A stretch of 64,000 bases of DNA, taken from Streptomyces spiralis (GTDB taxonomy: Bacteria; Actinomycetota; Actinomycetes; Streptomycetales; Streptomycetaceae). This document shows positions 41,690 through 50,924 of this stretch, piece after piece. A program made the translations under genes and the position numbers. The DNA is taken from positions 1-64,000 of the forward strand of contig NZ_BNBC01000054.1 in assembly GCF_014654675.1 (NCBI RefSeq). The letters are read 5' to 3'. The stretch's first letter is position 1. Each line of letters begins with the position of its first letter. Under the pieces are notes generated by a model, which made no database searches, was not told where the DNA came from, and was given only the letters and a program-made list of their open reading frames with translations.

Positions 41690-41768
41690 GCGTGACCTCC
41701 TTCGGTCTACTGCAACCAAGACAGGTGGTTGAACATTCCACCATGTGCCGCGCCCGCTGGAGGCCCGG

Positions 41769-42236
41769 TCAGGAGGCGAGCGCGGCCAGCTCCGCGTCGG
41801 CCCGCTCGGTGACCGTGGTCAGCACGCGGGCGGCGGCCGCCAGGTCCTCGGCGGGGATGTCGGCGTAGATACGGGCGGCGATCTCGGCCGTCTCGGCGCT
41901 CGCGCCGGCGTAGAAGGTTCGCCCGGCGTCGGTGATCCGCAGGCGCGGACCCTCGGCCGCCAGCAGCCCCTTGGCGATCAGCTGCCCGATGACGTCACGC
42001 ACCGCGGCCTCGTCGGCCTTGAGGGCGGCGACGGTACGGCCCACCAGCCGGTCGTGCTCGACGGGGCCGCCGGCGGTGGCGACCGGCCGCAGGGTCACCA
42101 TCTCCTGGAACGTGACGTGGTAGCGGGACAGCACCTTCTCCAGGACCCCTCGGGCGGCGTAGTGGGCCACGCCGATGAGGCGGCTGTCCATGGCCGGGGC
42201 GGGGGCGGGGGCGGTGGCGCGGGAGGTGGTGGTCAT
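41769..42236 (-). CDS. MarR-like winged-helix protein
   Basis: 155 aa. The helix-turn-helix region is AAVRDVIGQLIAKGLLAAEG with wing LRITDAGRTFYAG. The N-terminal Ala/Pro stretch is low-complexity. It overlaps the upstream MarR gene by ATGA (42233-42236), so the two are made together and may form a pair or heterodimer. Confidence 0.75.
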   Translation of the reverse strand: MTTTSRATAPAPAPAMDSRLIGVAHYAARGVLEKVLSRYHVTFQEMVTLRPVATAGGPVEHDRLVGRTVAALKADEAAVRDVIGQLIAKGLLAAEGPRLRITDAGRTFYAGASAETAEIAARIYADIPAEDLAAAARVLTTVTERADAELAALAS

Positions 42237-42724
42237 GACTGCTCCTTCTCGTGCTCACTGTTCTGACTGAACGGATCAAGAGGTGCGTCGAGCAGGGTCG
42301 CCAGCTCGCGGGTGAACGCCCGTGCGCGCGGGCTGTCGAGGCCGCCGAGCGGCTCCAGCAGCTGCCGCAGAAGCCCCTGGACGACCTTGATCGCCTGCTC
42401 GGTGACGTCCCGGCCGCGCTCGGTGAGCGCGAGCTGGACGGCGCGCGGATCCTTGGGGTCCCGGGTGCGCTCGAGCAGCCCCGCGGACTCCAGGCCGCGC
42501 GCCAGCTTCGACACGTAGAGGGGCTCCAGTCCCGTGTGGTCGGCCAGGCGTCGCTGGCTGGGCCGCAGTCCGGAGCGCTGCATGCCGTACAGCGAGGCCA
42601 CCAGCGAGTACTGGGCATGGGTCAGCCCCAGCGGTGCGACGGCGCGATCGACCGCCACGCGCCACGTCATGGACAGACGCCAGACCAGGAAACCGGGCGT
42701 CGCGCCCTCGGATGCCGTACCCAT
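42233..42724 (-). CDS. MarR-family transcriptional regulator
   Basis: 163 aa. Typical MarR fold: LTHAQYSLVASLYGMQRSGL, HTH RRLADHTGLEPLYVSKLARG and wing RTRDPKDPRAVQLALTERG. On the minus strand TACTGT lies 7 nt before ATG 42724, so the transcript is probably leaderless. The operator repeats at 42735-42764 overlap this promoter, which points to autoregulation, perhaps with the divergent pirin gene as a second target. Confidence 0.87.
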   Translation of the reverse strand: MGTASEGATPGFLVWRLSMTWRVAVDRAVAPLGLTHAQYSLVASLYGMQRSGLRPSQRRLADHTGLEPLYVSKLARGLESAGLLERTRDPKDPRAVQLALTERGRDVTEQAIKVVQGLLRQLLEPLGGLDSPRARAFTRELATLLDAPLDPFSQNSEHEKEQS

Positions 42725-42734
42725 GACAAATACA

Positions 42735-42764
42735 GTACATGGCTACTATGTACATGGCTACTAT
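42735..42764. promoter_or_regulatory. Duplicated 15-bp operator of the MarR pair
   Basis: GTACATGGCTACTAT occurs twice in perfect tandem (42735-42749 and 42750-42764). Across the junction, GTACAT and ATGTAC form an inverted repeat (42735-42753). The block is AT-rich against its surroundings and overlaps the -10/-35 area of the MarR gene. Confidence 0.75.
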
Positions 42765-42923
42765 TTACACGACCGCTGTTCCTCCCAGGGCACCCGGCGG
42801 ACATGGCGGCGGCTCACCAAGAACGAAGACGGGCCTCACCGAGGACGGAGGTGGGCCGCACGCTTCGCCGGACGCCCGCGTGACGGACTGACGGAACCAC
42901 TCCGGCGGGACTAGGTTGTGGCC

Positions 42924-43889
42924 ATGAGCAATCTTGACCGCGAGGCGGTCCCCGCCGTGTGCGGCGGCCGTGGTTTCGTGGTGACGGAGCCGGTGCGCGA
43001 ACTCCTCAGCCCGCGCCACGTCAAGCTCGGCGAGTCCACCGAGGTCCGCCGGCTGCTGCCCAACCTGGGCCGCCGCATGGTGGGCGCATGGTGCTTCGTC
43101 GATCACTACGGCCCGGACGACATCGCCGACGAGCCCGGCATGCAGGTGCCCCCGCACCCGCACATGGGTCTGCAGACGGTGAGCTGGCTGCACGACGGCG
43201 AGGTGCTGCACCGCGACTCGACCGGCAGCCTCCAGCTGATCCGCCCGGGCGAACTGGGTCTGATGACCTCGGGCCGGGCCATCAGTCACTCGGAGGAGAG
43301 CCCCCGGTCGCACGCCCGCTTCCTGCACGGCGCGCAACTCTGGGTCGCGCTCCCCGACGCCCACCGCCACACCGACCCGCACTTCGAGCACCACGCCGAC
43401 CTGCCGACCGTCACGGCACCCGGCCTGACCGCCAGGCTGATCCTCGGCGAACTCGACGGCGCCACCTCACCCGGCACCACGTACACCCCGATCGTCGGCG
43501 CCGACCTGGCCCTCACCCGTGGCGCGGACGTACGCCTCCCCCTGGAGCCCGACTTCGAATACGCCGTGCTGTCCATGTCCGGCGAAGCCCACGTCGACGG
43601 CGTACCGCTGCTGCCCGGCTCGATGCTCTACCTCGGCTGCGGCCGCAGCGAACTCCCCCTGCGCGCCGAGTCCGACGCCGGCCTCATGCTCCTGGGCGGC
43701 GAGCCCTTCGAGGAGGAGCTGATCATGTTCTGGAACTGGATCTGCCGGTCTCAGGAGGAGATCGTACAGGCCCGCCGGGACTGGATGGAAGGGACTCGGT
43801 TCGGGGAAGTGAAGGGGTACGACGGGGATCCGCTGCCGGCCCCCGAGCTGTCGGCGACGCCGCTGAAGCCGCGTGGACGGGTGCGCTGA
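42924..43889 (+). CDS. Pirin family protein
   Basis: 321 aa bicupin. The N-terminal cupin carries the metal ligands in GAWCFVDHYGPDD and PPHPHMGLQTVSWLHDGEV, with HSEESP further on, as in pirins. The C-terminal cupin lacks clear metal ligands. Some pirins are quercetin 2,3-dioxygenases or redox-sensing cofactors. The start at ATG 42924 is 6 nt after TAGGTT (leaderless geometry); GTG 42918 is an alternative. It is divergent from the MarR pair. Confidence 0.88.
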   Translation: MSNLDREAVPAVCGGRGFVVTEPVRELLSPRHVKLGESTEVRRLLPNLGRRMVGAWCFVDHYGPDDIADEPGMQVPPHPHMGLQTVSWLHDGEVLHRDSTGSLQLIRPGELGLMTSGRAISHSEESPRSHARFLHGAQLWVALPDAHRHTDPHFEHHADLPTVTAPGLTARLILGELDGATSPGTTYTPIVGADLALTRGADVRLPLEPDFEYAVLSMSGEAHVDGVPLLPGSMLYLGCGRSELPLRAESDAGLMLLGGEPFEEELIMFWNWICRSQEEIVQARRDWMEGTRFGEVKGYDGDPLPAPELSATPLKPRGRVR

Positions 43890-44784
43890 CCTGCGGAAAT
43901 GCTTATTTCGCGGTAGTGGGCGGAGGAAGGTTCGTCGGACGCTGCCGTCTGCCTCGCCGGCGTTTACGGGAGGGCGGCGGAGCGTGTTGCGGACCTGAGC
44001 ATGAGCGGCGGATGTTTCCAAGGTGTGGCCGTCTGTGGGTACCTCTGGCAGTACTTTTGCTGACCTAATGCTGACTTTGCTGACTCTGTGTCAGGTGCCG
44101 TTAGGGCGCTCTTTCCGCAGCTCGGTCGCGGGCGGTGGTCTTCGCGGGTTCAGTGGCGGTGGGACGAGTGCTGACTTGGTGGGCTGCTGAGCCGCCCATC
44201 GACGTCGAACGGCAGTCCTCAGCCCACCGTCTTGTGGAGGATCGACAAATCAGCCCGGCAATTGCGGGGCTGCGCACGTGGACCACCGGCCCGGATCCGG
44301 CCTTCGCTGGATCTCTGCCGCGCCCGCTGCTGCGGTCCCACCTGGCACAGGTTGTAGAGACCGTCTTTGGGTGTCCACTTCAGTCCAGGGCGGGTGCGTA
44401 AGTGCAGGTCAGGGCCTCGCGGTCCGAGGGGGTCGGCGTAGTTGGTGACAGACGTGTGAGAGCGCCGGTGATACGGCGAGGCCCCGCTGAGGACCATTCT
44501 GGGGGCCTGTGCGCGGAGCCGTGAGACGACGAGGCCGCACCGGAGCGCTGCGGTACGGCCTCGTCGTGAGATTGGTTTCGCTGTCGGGCACGATGCGGGT
44601 AGGCGCCTGATGCGGTCCGTGTTCCTGCGACGCTTCCGGGGCACCTACTTTGCGACTGCACTCGCCGGGCGGAGTTCACTTCTCACACGCGGCGCAGGTG
44701 CTCGACCTGTTTTCCGAGAACACGGTGTGAAGCGTGTCGCTGGCTCGCACTCCCGCTGCCTGCGGTGCGCGGTCGGCTGCCACG
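43890..44784. other. Gene-poor region with no supportable gene
   Basis: Open frames here are short and show no family resemblance or consistent codon bias, and base composition is slightly lower in GC than the flanks. The only clear structure is the hairpin at 44526-44567. This is probably decayed DNA at the border of the accessory island. Confidence 0.5.
44526..44567. terminator. Strong hairpin, 12-bp perfect stem
   Basis: ACGACGAGGCCG (44526-44537) pairs with CGGCCTCGTCGT (44556-44567), with partial pairing inside the loop. It looks like a Streptomyces terminator left in the decayed region; no intact gene ends at it. Confidence 0.55.
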
Positions 44785-45010
44785 ACGACGGCGTCTGGAT
44801 CTCGCTCCAGGACGAGACGGCAAGTCCGCACCGCTCCCCGACGAACCGGCTCTCCGGGCCTTCGGCCACGACAAGAAGGCGGGTGGATGGCTCGTCGACA
44901 AGCATCTCGCTTCCTCGCTGGACACCACTGGCGACGGACGCACCGACATCGTCGGCTTCGGCGGCCCGGGCGTATGCGTGGCGCGCAACCTCTACCGCCG
45001 ATTCAAGACC
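44785..45010 (+). pseudogene. Remnant of an FG-GAP/VCBS repeat protein, frameshifted
   Basis: GVWISLQD in one frame continues as DGKSAPLPDEPALRAF in another after a shift near 44812, then TTGDGRTDIVGFGGPGVCVA. The DTTGDGR...DIVGFG...GVW pattern is the FG-GAP repeat of large secreted proteins. Only about 75 residues survive, without start or stop, so it is a fragment. Confidence 0.6.
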
Positions 45011-45119
45011 CGTTCCCCCCCGAGGGTCCCATGCACCGCGCGAGCGGATCTTCGCGCGGGGCCCGGTTCCGTACAGCTGGGCATCACAGCCGTTCGACGC
45101 GGCCAGGTGCGGACGTGCT

Positions 45120-45270
45120 GTGGAGTCGATGCCCTGCGCGGTGGCGGCGAGGGCGTCCTCGTTGCGGCCCACGATGATGACGCGGTGGCCGTTACGGGCG
45201 AGCGTCTGCGCGGTGACCGATGCCCGATGCCGGATCCGCCGCCGGTGAGGAGAATGATCTTCTGGTCCAT
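45120..45270 (-). pseudogene. 5' fragment of a short-chain dehydrogenase, frameshifted
   Basis: MDQKIILLTGGGSGIGH is the SDR start with the glycine-rich cofactor motif. The reading then shifts frame near 45222 and continues as SVTAQTLARNGHRVIIVGRN and EDALAATAQGID, the expected next part of an SDR. Similarity stops near 45125. The catalytic region is absent. Confidence 0.65.
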
Positions 45271-45304
45271 GGGTGTTCCTTGGAGCCGGAGCGTGGGGTG
45301 GTGT

Positions 45305-46198
45305 TCAGGCTTCGTCGATGACGAGTTCCAGGCTGTGGGGGTCGCGTTCGTCGGGGTCGGGGCCGTGCCGTACGCCGGTGTCGAGCGCGTCGATGGCGCC
45401 GAGTTCGTCCGTGGTGAGGGTGAAGTCGAGGACGTCGAAGTTCTCGGCGATGCGGGCCGGGTTGGTCGACTTCGGGATCGCGGAACGCTGCTGCTGGAGG
45501 TGCCAGCGGAGCATGACCTGGGCCGGCGTCTTGCCGTGTGCGTCGGCGATCTTGCCGAGGACCGGGTCGGTCAGGGTGCTGGTGCGGTTCTCGCCCCAGC
45601 CGGGGTAGAAGGTGATCCCGCCGATCGGGGACCACGCCTGGGTGAGGATGCCGTGCGCACGGTCGGTGTCCTGCACGGCGGGCTGGGTGAAGTAGGGGTG
45701 CAGTTCGACCTGGTTGATGGCGGGGACGACGTCGGTGTTCGCGATCAGGGTGTCCAGGTGTGGGGGCATGAAGTTGCTGACGCCGATGGCCCGGACCTTG
45801 CCGTCGGCGAGCAGCTTCTCCAGTCCGCGGTAGGCGGCGATGGTCTGTTCGAAGCGTGCCGGTGCGGGCTGGTGGAGGATCAGCAGGTCGATCTGTTCGA
45901 CGCCGAGTTTGCCGGCGGCCTTGTCGAAGGCGTGCTGGGTCTGGTCGTAGCCGTAGTCGCTGACCCAGACCTTGGTCTCGATGAAGACGTCCGAGCGGTT
46001 CAGGCCGGAGCGGCGGATGCCCTGGCCGACCTCCCGCTCGTTGCCGTACACGGCCGCGGTGTCGATGTGCCGGTAGCCGGTGTGGAGAGCGGTCTCGACC
46101 GCGGCGGCGGTCTGGTCAGGGGGCGACTGGAAGACACCGAATCCGAGGGCCGGCATCACGACGCCGTTGTTCAGAGTGAGGGTGGGGATGGTGTTCAT
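45305..46198 (-). CDS. Aldo/keto reductase (2,5-diketo-gluconate reductase-like)
   Basis: 297 aa. Catalytic tetrad: Asp and Tyr in GYRHIDTAAVYGNEREVG, Lys in ETKVWVSDYG, His in LLILHQPAP. The NADPH site is AIPKSTNPARIAENFDVLDF. Reduces aldehydes or ketones with NADPH; substrate unknown. AGGAGT precedes ATG 46198. It is 20 bp downstream of the MFS gene on the same strand, so the two form an operon. It is similar to the reductase at 47587, a likely older duplication. Confidence 0.88.
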   Translation of the reverse strand: MNTIPTLTLNNGVVMPALGFGVFQSPPDQTAAAVETALHTGYRHIDTAAVYGNEREVGQGIRRSGLNRSDVFIETKVWVSDYGYDQTQHAFDKAAGKLGVEQIDLLILHQPAPARFEQTIAAYRGLEKLLADGKVRAIGVSNFMPPHLDTLIANTDVVPAINQVELHPYFTQPAVQDTDRAHGILTQAWSPIGGITFYPGWGENRTSTLTDPVLGKIADAHGKTPAQVMLRWHLQQQRSAIPKSTNPARIAENFDVLDFTLTTDELGAIDALDTGVRHGPDPDERDPHSLELVIDEA

Positions 46199-46218
46199 GG
46201 CGGATGACTCCTGGTGCG

Positions 46219-47475
46219 TCAGCGGGCAGCGGCCGGTGCCTCGACCGGTGCGCCGGTGGGGTGGTCGGGTGTGGTGCTGGTGTGGGCGAGGCGGCGGCGG
46301 GTCAGCGTCCACACGGTGAGTCCGGCGAGGGTGATGGCCAGGGAGGCGGACATGATCGCGGCCCAGCCGCCTGCCGACCACAGCGGTCCGGCGATCGCCG
46401 ATCCGGCTGCTCCGCCGAGGAAGTTGCTGACGACGAAGGCCGTGTTGAGGCGGCTGCGTGCGGATCCGGGCAGGGCGAACAGCCTGGTCTGCCCGAGGAC
46501 GAGGATGGACTGGGCGGCGATGTCGAGGGCGATCACGACCACGACGAGGGCGACGATGGAGTTCCTGCCCACCCAGGCGGCGGCCAGGGACAGGCCCAGC
46601 AGGGCCAGCGCGAGGCCGGTGGCGGGCACCGACCAGCCGCGGTCGTGCAGGGCGCCCGCGCGCCGCGCGGCGAGGGCTCCGGCGAGGCCGGCCAGTCCGA
46701 GCAGGCCGATCTGGCTGACGGAGAACGAGAACGGCGGCGCGGTCAGCAGGTAGGTCAGCGACGTCCAGAACATCGAGAACACCGCGAAGCTCGCCGCGCA
46801 GATCGCAAGGGTCGGCCCGGCTGTGCGGTGGTGGGCCACGGTGATGAACACCGAGGCGAGCAGCCGCGGGTAGGGGACCGGCTCGCGGGGTGCGAGCGGC
46901 GGGATCACCGTGCGCAGGACGGCGGCGAGCACGAGAGCCGCCACGGCGGCGATCACGTAGATGGCCCGCCAGCCGAGCAGGTCGGCGACGAAACCGCTGA
47001 TCGTGCGGGACAGCAGGATGCCGATCAGGGATCCGGAGGCGACCGCGCCGACCACACGGCCGCGCCGTTCGGGCTCGGCCAGTTCACTGGCCAGCGGGGT
47101 CAGCAACTGCGCCCCGACGGTGGTCAGTCCGACCCCGCCGAGCGCCGCGAGGAGCACCGCGAACGACGGTGCCAACGCGGCGCCGAGGAGGGTGGCCGCG
47201 GACAGGGCGAGAATGAGAGGGATGAGGCGGCGCCGGTCGAGGACGTCGCCGAGCGGCACGATGAGGAAGATGCCGAGCGCGTACCCGACCTGGGTGACGG
47301 TCACAAGGGTGGCAGCGCTCGAGGACGAGACACCCAGCGACGAGGCGATGACCTCGATCAGGGGCTGGGCCCAGTAGAGGTTGCCGACGGCCATGCCCGC
47401 GGCGATCGCGAAGACGAGCGTGCGGGCCGGGGTCATCCGACGGTCGGGCACGGAGCCGGTGGTCGGCCCTTGCAT
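46219..47475 (-). CDS. MFS transporter
   Basis: 418 aa with 12 predicted membrane segments. GDVLDRRRLIPLIL is the conserved loop 2-3 motif. The fold and length match drug or sugar efflux MFS proteins (ARAJ/YnfM-type). ATG 47475 has AAAGGA. It lies between two aldo/keto reductase genes on the same strand, and all three may be co-transcribed, suggesting export of a small carbonyl compound or its reduced form (inference). Confidence 0.85.
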   Translation of the reverse strand: MQGPTTGSVPDRRMTPARTLVFAIAAGMAVGNLYWAQPLIEVIASSLGVSSSSAATLVTVTQVGYALGIFLIVPLGDVLDRRRLIPLILALSAATLLGAALAPSFAVLLAALGGVGLTTVGAQLLTPLASELAEPERRGRVVGAVASGSLIGILLSRTISGFVADLLGWRAIYVIAAVAALVLAAVLRTVIPPLAPREPVPYPRLLASVFITVAHHRTAGPTLAICAASFAVFSMFWTSLTYLLTAPPFSFSVSQIGLLGLAGLAGALAARRAGALHDRGWSVPATGLALALLGLSLAAAWVGRNSIVALVVVVIALDIAAQSILVLGQTRLFALPGSARSRLNTAFVVSNFLGGAAGSAIAGPLWSAGGWAAIMSASLAITLAGLTVWTLTRRRLAHTSTTPDHPTGAPVEAPAAAR

Positions 47476-47586
47476 GCGAGAGGTCCTTTCCAGGGAACGG
47501 GGGAGTGGTGCGGTTGCCGGCGGCCCGCGGCGAAGTGGCCGTACGAGCCGCCCTACGGCGGCCGTGGCCGTCCGCCGACGCAGCGC

Positions 47587-48429
47587 CTACTCGAAGGTGC
47601 GGAGGAGTTCGAGCATGCGCGGGTCCTGGTGGGTGAATCCCACCCCGGGCTGCCCGCGGTCGAGGCCGGCGATCGCGGCCATCTCCTCGTCGCTCAGATG
47701 GAAGTCGAACACGTCGGTGTTCTGGCGCAGCCGTTCGGCGCGGGTGCTCTTGACCACGAGGGCGATGTCGCGCTGGGCCAGCCAGCGCAGGATCACCTGC
47801 GGGACCGTCTTGCCGTGCGCGTCGGCGATGCGCTTAAGCACCGGGTGGGTGAGCACGTCGGGGTTACCCTGCGCGAGCGGGGACCACGCCTGCAGGACCG
47901 TGCCGTGCTGGTCCTGCAGGGCCTGCATGTCCGTCTGCTGGTAGAACGGGTGGGTCTCGCGCTGGTTGACCGCCGGCACGACGCGGTGGTGGGTGATCAA
48001 GTCGGCGTAGCGGTCGGGGTAGAAGTTCGACACGCCGATCGCCCGGATCAGGCCCTCGTCGAAAAGTTCCTCCATCGCCCGCCAGGCGCCGTAGTAGTCA
48101 CCGAACGGCTGGTGGATGAGGTAGAGGTCGAGGTAGTCCAGGCCCAGGTTGTCCAGTGAGACCTGGAAGGCCTGCTTCGTCTGCTCGTAGCCGTGGTCCT
48201 TGAACCACAGCTTCGTCGTGATGAACAGGTCCTCGCGCGCGACGCCGGAGCTCTTCAGCACCGTGCCGAGCGCCTTCTCGTTGTAGTAGCGGGACGCGGT
48301 GTCGATGAGCCGGTAGCCGGCATCGAGGGCGGCGGGGACCGTCTCGGTGACCTCCGCGTCGCTCATCTGGAAGACGCCGAGCCCGAGCTTGGGCATCTCC
48401 ACACCGTTGTTCAGAGTGATGTACTCCAT
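47587..48429 (-). CDS. Aldo/keto reductase
   Basis: 280 aa. Tetrad residues: GYRLIDTASRYYNEKALG (Asp, Tyr), TTKLWFKDHGYEQ (Lys), DLYLIHQPFGDYYG (His). The C-terminus GFTHQDPRMLELL ends the barrel as in AKR5-type enzymes. It begins MEYITLNNGVEMPKLGLGVF at ATG 48429. It lies upstream of the MFS gene by 111 bp and downstream of the NADP-binding protein at 48562. Confidence 0.88.
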   Translation of the reverse strand: MEYITLNNGVEMPKLGLGVFQMSDAEVTETVPAALDAGYRLIDTASRYYNEKALGTVLKSSGVAREDLFITTKLWFKDHGYEQTKQAFQVSLDNLGLDYLDLYLIHQPFGDYYGAWRAMEELFDEGLIRAIGVSNFYPDRYADLITHHRVVPAVNQRETHPFYQQTDMQALQDQHGTVLQAWSPLAQGNPDVLTHPVLKRIADAHGKTVPQVILRWLAQRDIALVVKSTRAERLRQNTDVFDFHLSDEEMAAIAGLDRGQPGVGFTHQDPRMLELLRTFE

Positions 48430-48561
48430 CAGATCCTCAACTCTCGTTGCCGCCCGTGAGGGGCGGTCCGACACCGGCCGGGGAGGGCCAGGGCGGGTGC
48501 CCGGCCGGCGTCGTGTCCTGAAGGGGGTGGGGTGCAGGTTCAGCTAGCCGCTGCCGTGTTG

Positions 48562-49248
48562 TCAGGCGCGGACGATGGCGATGTTGAAGTCGAACGTGCC
48601 CAGCGCGGCCGACATGGCGAAGTAGAACGGCCCGTACATCTCCACACCGCGCGCGCCGCGGATGCCGCCGAGGTCGACGACGGCCTTGGCCGGCCAGCCG
48701 AACTGTCCGATCAGTTCCGTGACGGTCGCCTTGGCGTCGGCGTCCTCGCCCGCGACGAAGATGTTGTGCTCGCCCGGCACCCGGCCCGGGTGGACCATGA
48801 CCTCGGCGAACACCGTGGTCAGGGCCTTCACCACACGGGCGTCGGGGTAGGCGCGCTGGATCTGCTCACCGAGGCTGTCGGTGTTGGCGACCGTCAGCGT
48901 CGGCGGCAGGCCCTGCGACAGGTCCAGCGGCAGCGCGATGTCCCAGAGCACCTTGCCGGACAGGTTCGCAGCGCCGGCCGCCTCCAGCACGGTCAGCGAG
49001 ATGGCGCCCGGGCTGGCGTTGACGACCAGGTCACCGTGCGCGGCGGCGTCCGCGAACGTCAGCAGCCGCACCGCCGGGTGCTCGCCCTGCCACTGGCCGA
49101 AGGGCACGTTGCCCATCGCGTCGGGCTCGGTGCGCGCCAGGGTCTGCTCCACAGTGCGGGTGCCGATCACCACGTCGTGGCCGAGCGCGCTGAGACGGCC
49201 CGCGAGAGCGCGGCCGACCATGCCGGTGCCCAGAACAGCGATCTTCAT
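48562..49248 (-). CDS. NADP/F420-dependent oxidoreductase-like Rossmann protein
   Basis: 228 aa. MKIAVLGTGMVGRALAGRLS is the Rossmann motif of the NADP oxidoreductase, coenzyme F420-dependent family (Fno-like); the second strand VVIGTRT fits NADP binding. VKALTTVFAEVMVHPGRVPG and IFVAGEDADAKATV are typical. Proteins of this branch often act as NADP-linked reductases without F420. A GAGGAGA site precedes ATG 49248. A 42-bp element shared with the promoter region at 52796 lies about 115-155 bp upstream. Confidence 0.8.
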   Translation of the reverse strand: MKIAVLGTGMVGRALAGRLSALGHDVVIGTRTVEQTLARTEPDAMGNVPFGQWQGEHPAVRLLTFADAAAHGDLVVNASPGAISLTVLEAAGAANLSGKVLWDIALPLDLSQGLPPTLTVANTDSLGEQIQRAYPDARVVKALTTVFAEVMVHPGRVPGEHNIFVAGEDADAKATVTELIGQFGWPAKAVVDLGGIRGARGVEMYGPFYFAMSAALGTFDFNIAIVRA

Positions 49249-49361
49249 GAGGTTCTCCTCGAGCGGTTTCACACAGATGACCGGCCTGCCGGGGCGGAAG
49301 GCCCGCGGCCGGACCCCGAAAAGGGCGGGGCACGTTCTATGCAACGCGAGACGGCTGTGAC

Positions 49362-49403
49362 GTGGGAGCCTGCGCTGTGAGGGGTACTGGCAGGGACCCC
49401 CAC
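49362..49403. promoter_or_regulatory. 42-bp promoter element, copy 1
   Basis: Matches 52796-52837 at 36 of 42 positions. The core GGGGTACTGGCAGGGACCCC (49381-49400) contains the inverted arms GGGGT and ACCCC. It lies upstream of the gene starting at 49248. The likely binder is the MmyB-type regulator at 52867. Confidence 0.65.
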
Positions 49404-49572
49404 GGCGCCGATCCCTGGTGCTTGTGGCTCGTGGGAGCAGACGCCGCGCGGGTGCACCGACGGTTGAATCGCAGGGTCGTCGCAGGGGGCGCCCGGCAGG
49501 AGACGCGCCCGCGGAAGCGGGCCCAGCACGTCAGCTGGGCCCGCCCCCGGCCCATGCCTGGGAATGCCGTGT

Positions 49573-50559
49573 CTACGGGAAGAAGTAGGTGGGCTCGCGA
49601 GGGACGTAGTGCTCCTCGAGTGCGGTGACCTCGTCGTCAGTCAACTGCAGGTCGAGTGCCGCTGCCGCGTCGGCCAGATGGTGGGGCTTGGTCGCGCCCA
49701 CGATCGGAGCCGTGACCACTGGATTCCTCAGCACCCAGGCCATGCCCACCGTGGCCATCGACACCCCGCGTTCCCCAGCGATCCGCTCGACCGCGTCGAC
49801 CGTGGCCTTGTCGCTGTCCAGGTACAGCGGGCGGCCGAGCGGATCGACGCTCGGGGCGCTCTGTCCACGTGTGGTGCTCTTCTCTCCCCACGGGCGGGCC
49901 ACGATCCCTGCCGCGAGCGGACTCCACGGCAGGCTGCCCACGCCCTGATCGGCGAGCAGGCGGAACATCTCGCGTTCCTCCTCGCGCTGCACCAGGCTGT
50001 ACTGGTCCTGCATCGTGACGAACTTCGTCCAGCCGTGGAGTTCGGCGGTGTACTGCAGTTTCGCGAACTGCCATGCCCACATGGAGGAGGCTCCGATGTA
50101 GCGGACCTTGCCCGACTTGACCACGTCGTGCAGTGCCTCCATGGTCTCCTCGGCCGGAGTCTCGGGATCGAAGCGGTGGATCTGGTACAGGTCGATGTAG
50201 TCGGTGTCCAGACGGGCCAGCGAGGCGTCGACCTGATCCAGGACTGCCCTGCGGGACAGACCAGAGGAGCCCGGCCCCTCGCCCATGGGGAAGAACACCT
50301 TCGTCGCCAGGACGATGGCGTCGCGGCGCGTGAACTTCTTGATGGCCCGGCCCACGATCTCCTCGGAAGTGCCCGCGCCGTAGACGTTGGCGGTGTCCCA
50401 GAAATTGATGCCGAGGTCGAGCGCCTGCTGGAAGAACGGCGCGGCCCGCTCGTCGCTCAGGGTCCACGGCGTCATGTCCGTCGGGGTGCCGAAGCTCATG
50501 CACCCCAGCGCGAGGCGGCTGACCTTCAGGCCGGACGATCCCAATCGGGTGTACTCCAT
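49573..50559 (-). CDS. Aldo/keto reductase (AKR_Tas/YajO-like)
   Basis: 328 aa. Tetrad: NFWDTANVYGAGTSEEIVG (Asp, Tyr), LATKVFFPMG (Lys), LYQIHRFDP (His). VTMQDQYSLVQREEEREMF and LPWSPLAAGIVARPWG are typical of the larger AKR11/12-like group. AGGAGA precedes ATG 50559. It stands alone, with about 360 bp of non-coding DNA upstream. Confidence 0.9.
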   Translation of the reverse strand: MEYTRLGSSGLKVSRLALGCMSFGTPTDMTPWTLSDERAAPFFQQALDLGINFWDTANVYGAGTSEEIVGRAIKKFTRRDAIVLATKVFFPMGEGPGSSGLSRRAVLDQVDASLARLDTDYIDLYQIHRFDPETPAEETMEALHDVVKSGKVRYIGASSMWAWQFAKLQYTAELHGWTKFVTMQDQYSLVQREEEREMFRLLADQGVGSLPWSPLAAGIVARPWGEKSTTRGQSAPSVDPLGRPLYLDSDKATVDAVERIAGERGVSMATVGMAWVLRNPVVTAPIVGATKPHHLADAAAALDLQLTDDEVTALEEHYVPREPTYFFP

Positions 50560-50924
50560 TTGAGGCTTCTCCTTAGAACAGATCGTGTCGGGCAGGTGAG
50601 AGATCCTGACTGCGCGCACGCACCGCGCCGCGCTGCACGGGGCTGGTACACCGTCCTCGCGCGCCCGGAACGGGCCCTCCACGCTGGTGGCCGACGGGCA
50701 CCGCCACCCTCTTGTGAATTGGCGGGGCCGAGGTGCGGTATGACGAGGCGCGCGCATGACACCCAGGGGTCGACAGGAGTCGGGGCGGCTTCGGAATGCC
50801 TGTCCATCCGTGGCACCCTGCTGTGCCGTTCCGCCTCTGTTGCCGCGTGAAGGTCTCATCTACGAAGCGAAGGGCGGCACAACACTGCCTCCCTTTGGGG
50901 AAGCAGGTGATTCGCCAGGGGCTG
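50560..50924. other. Intergenic, no gene seen
   Basis: This 365-bp stretch contains the promoter of the gene starting at 50559. No open frame with family resemblance or coding bias is found, and no strong palindrome or hairpin stands out. Confidence 0.5.
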
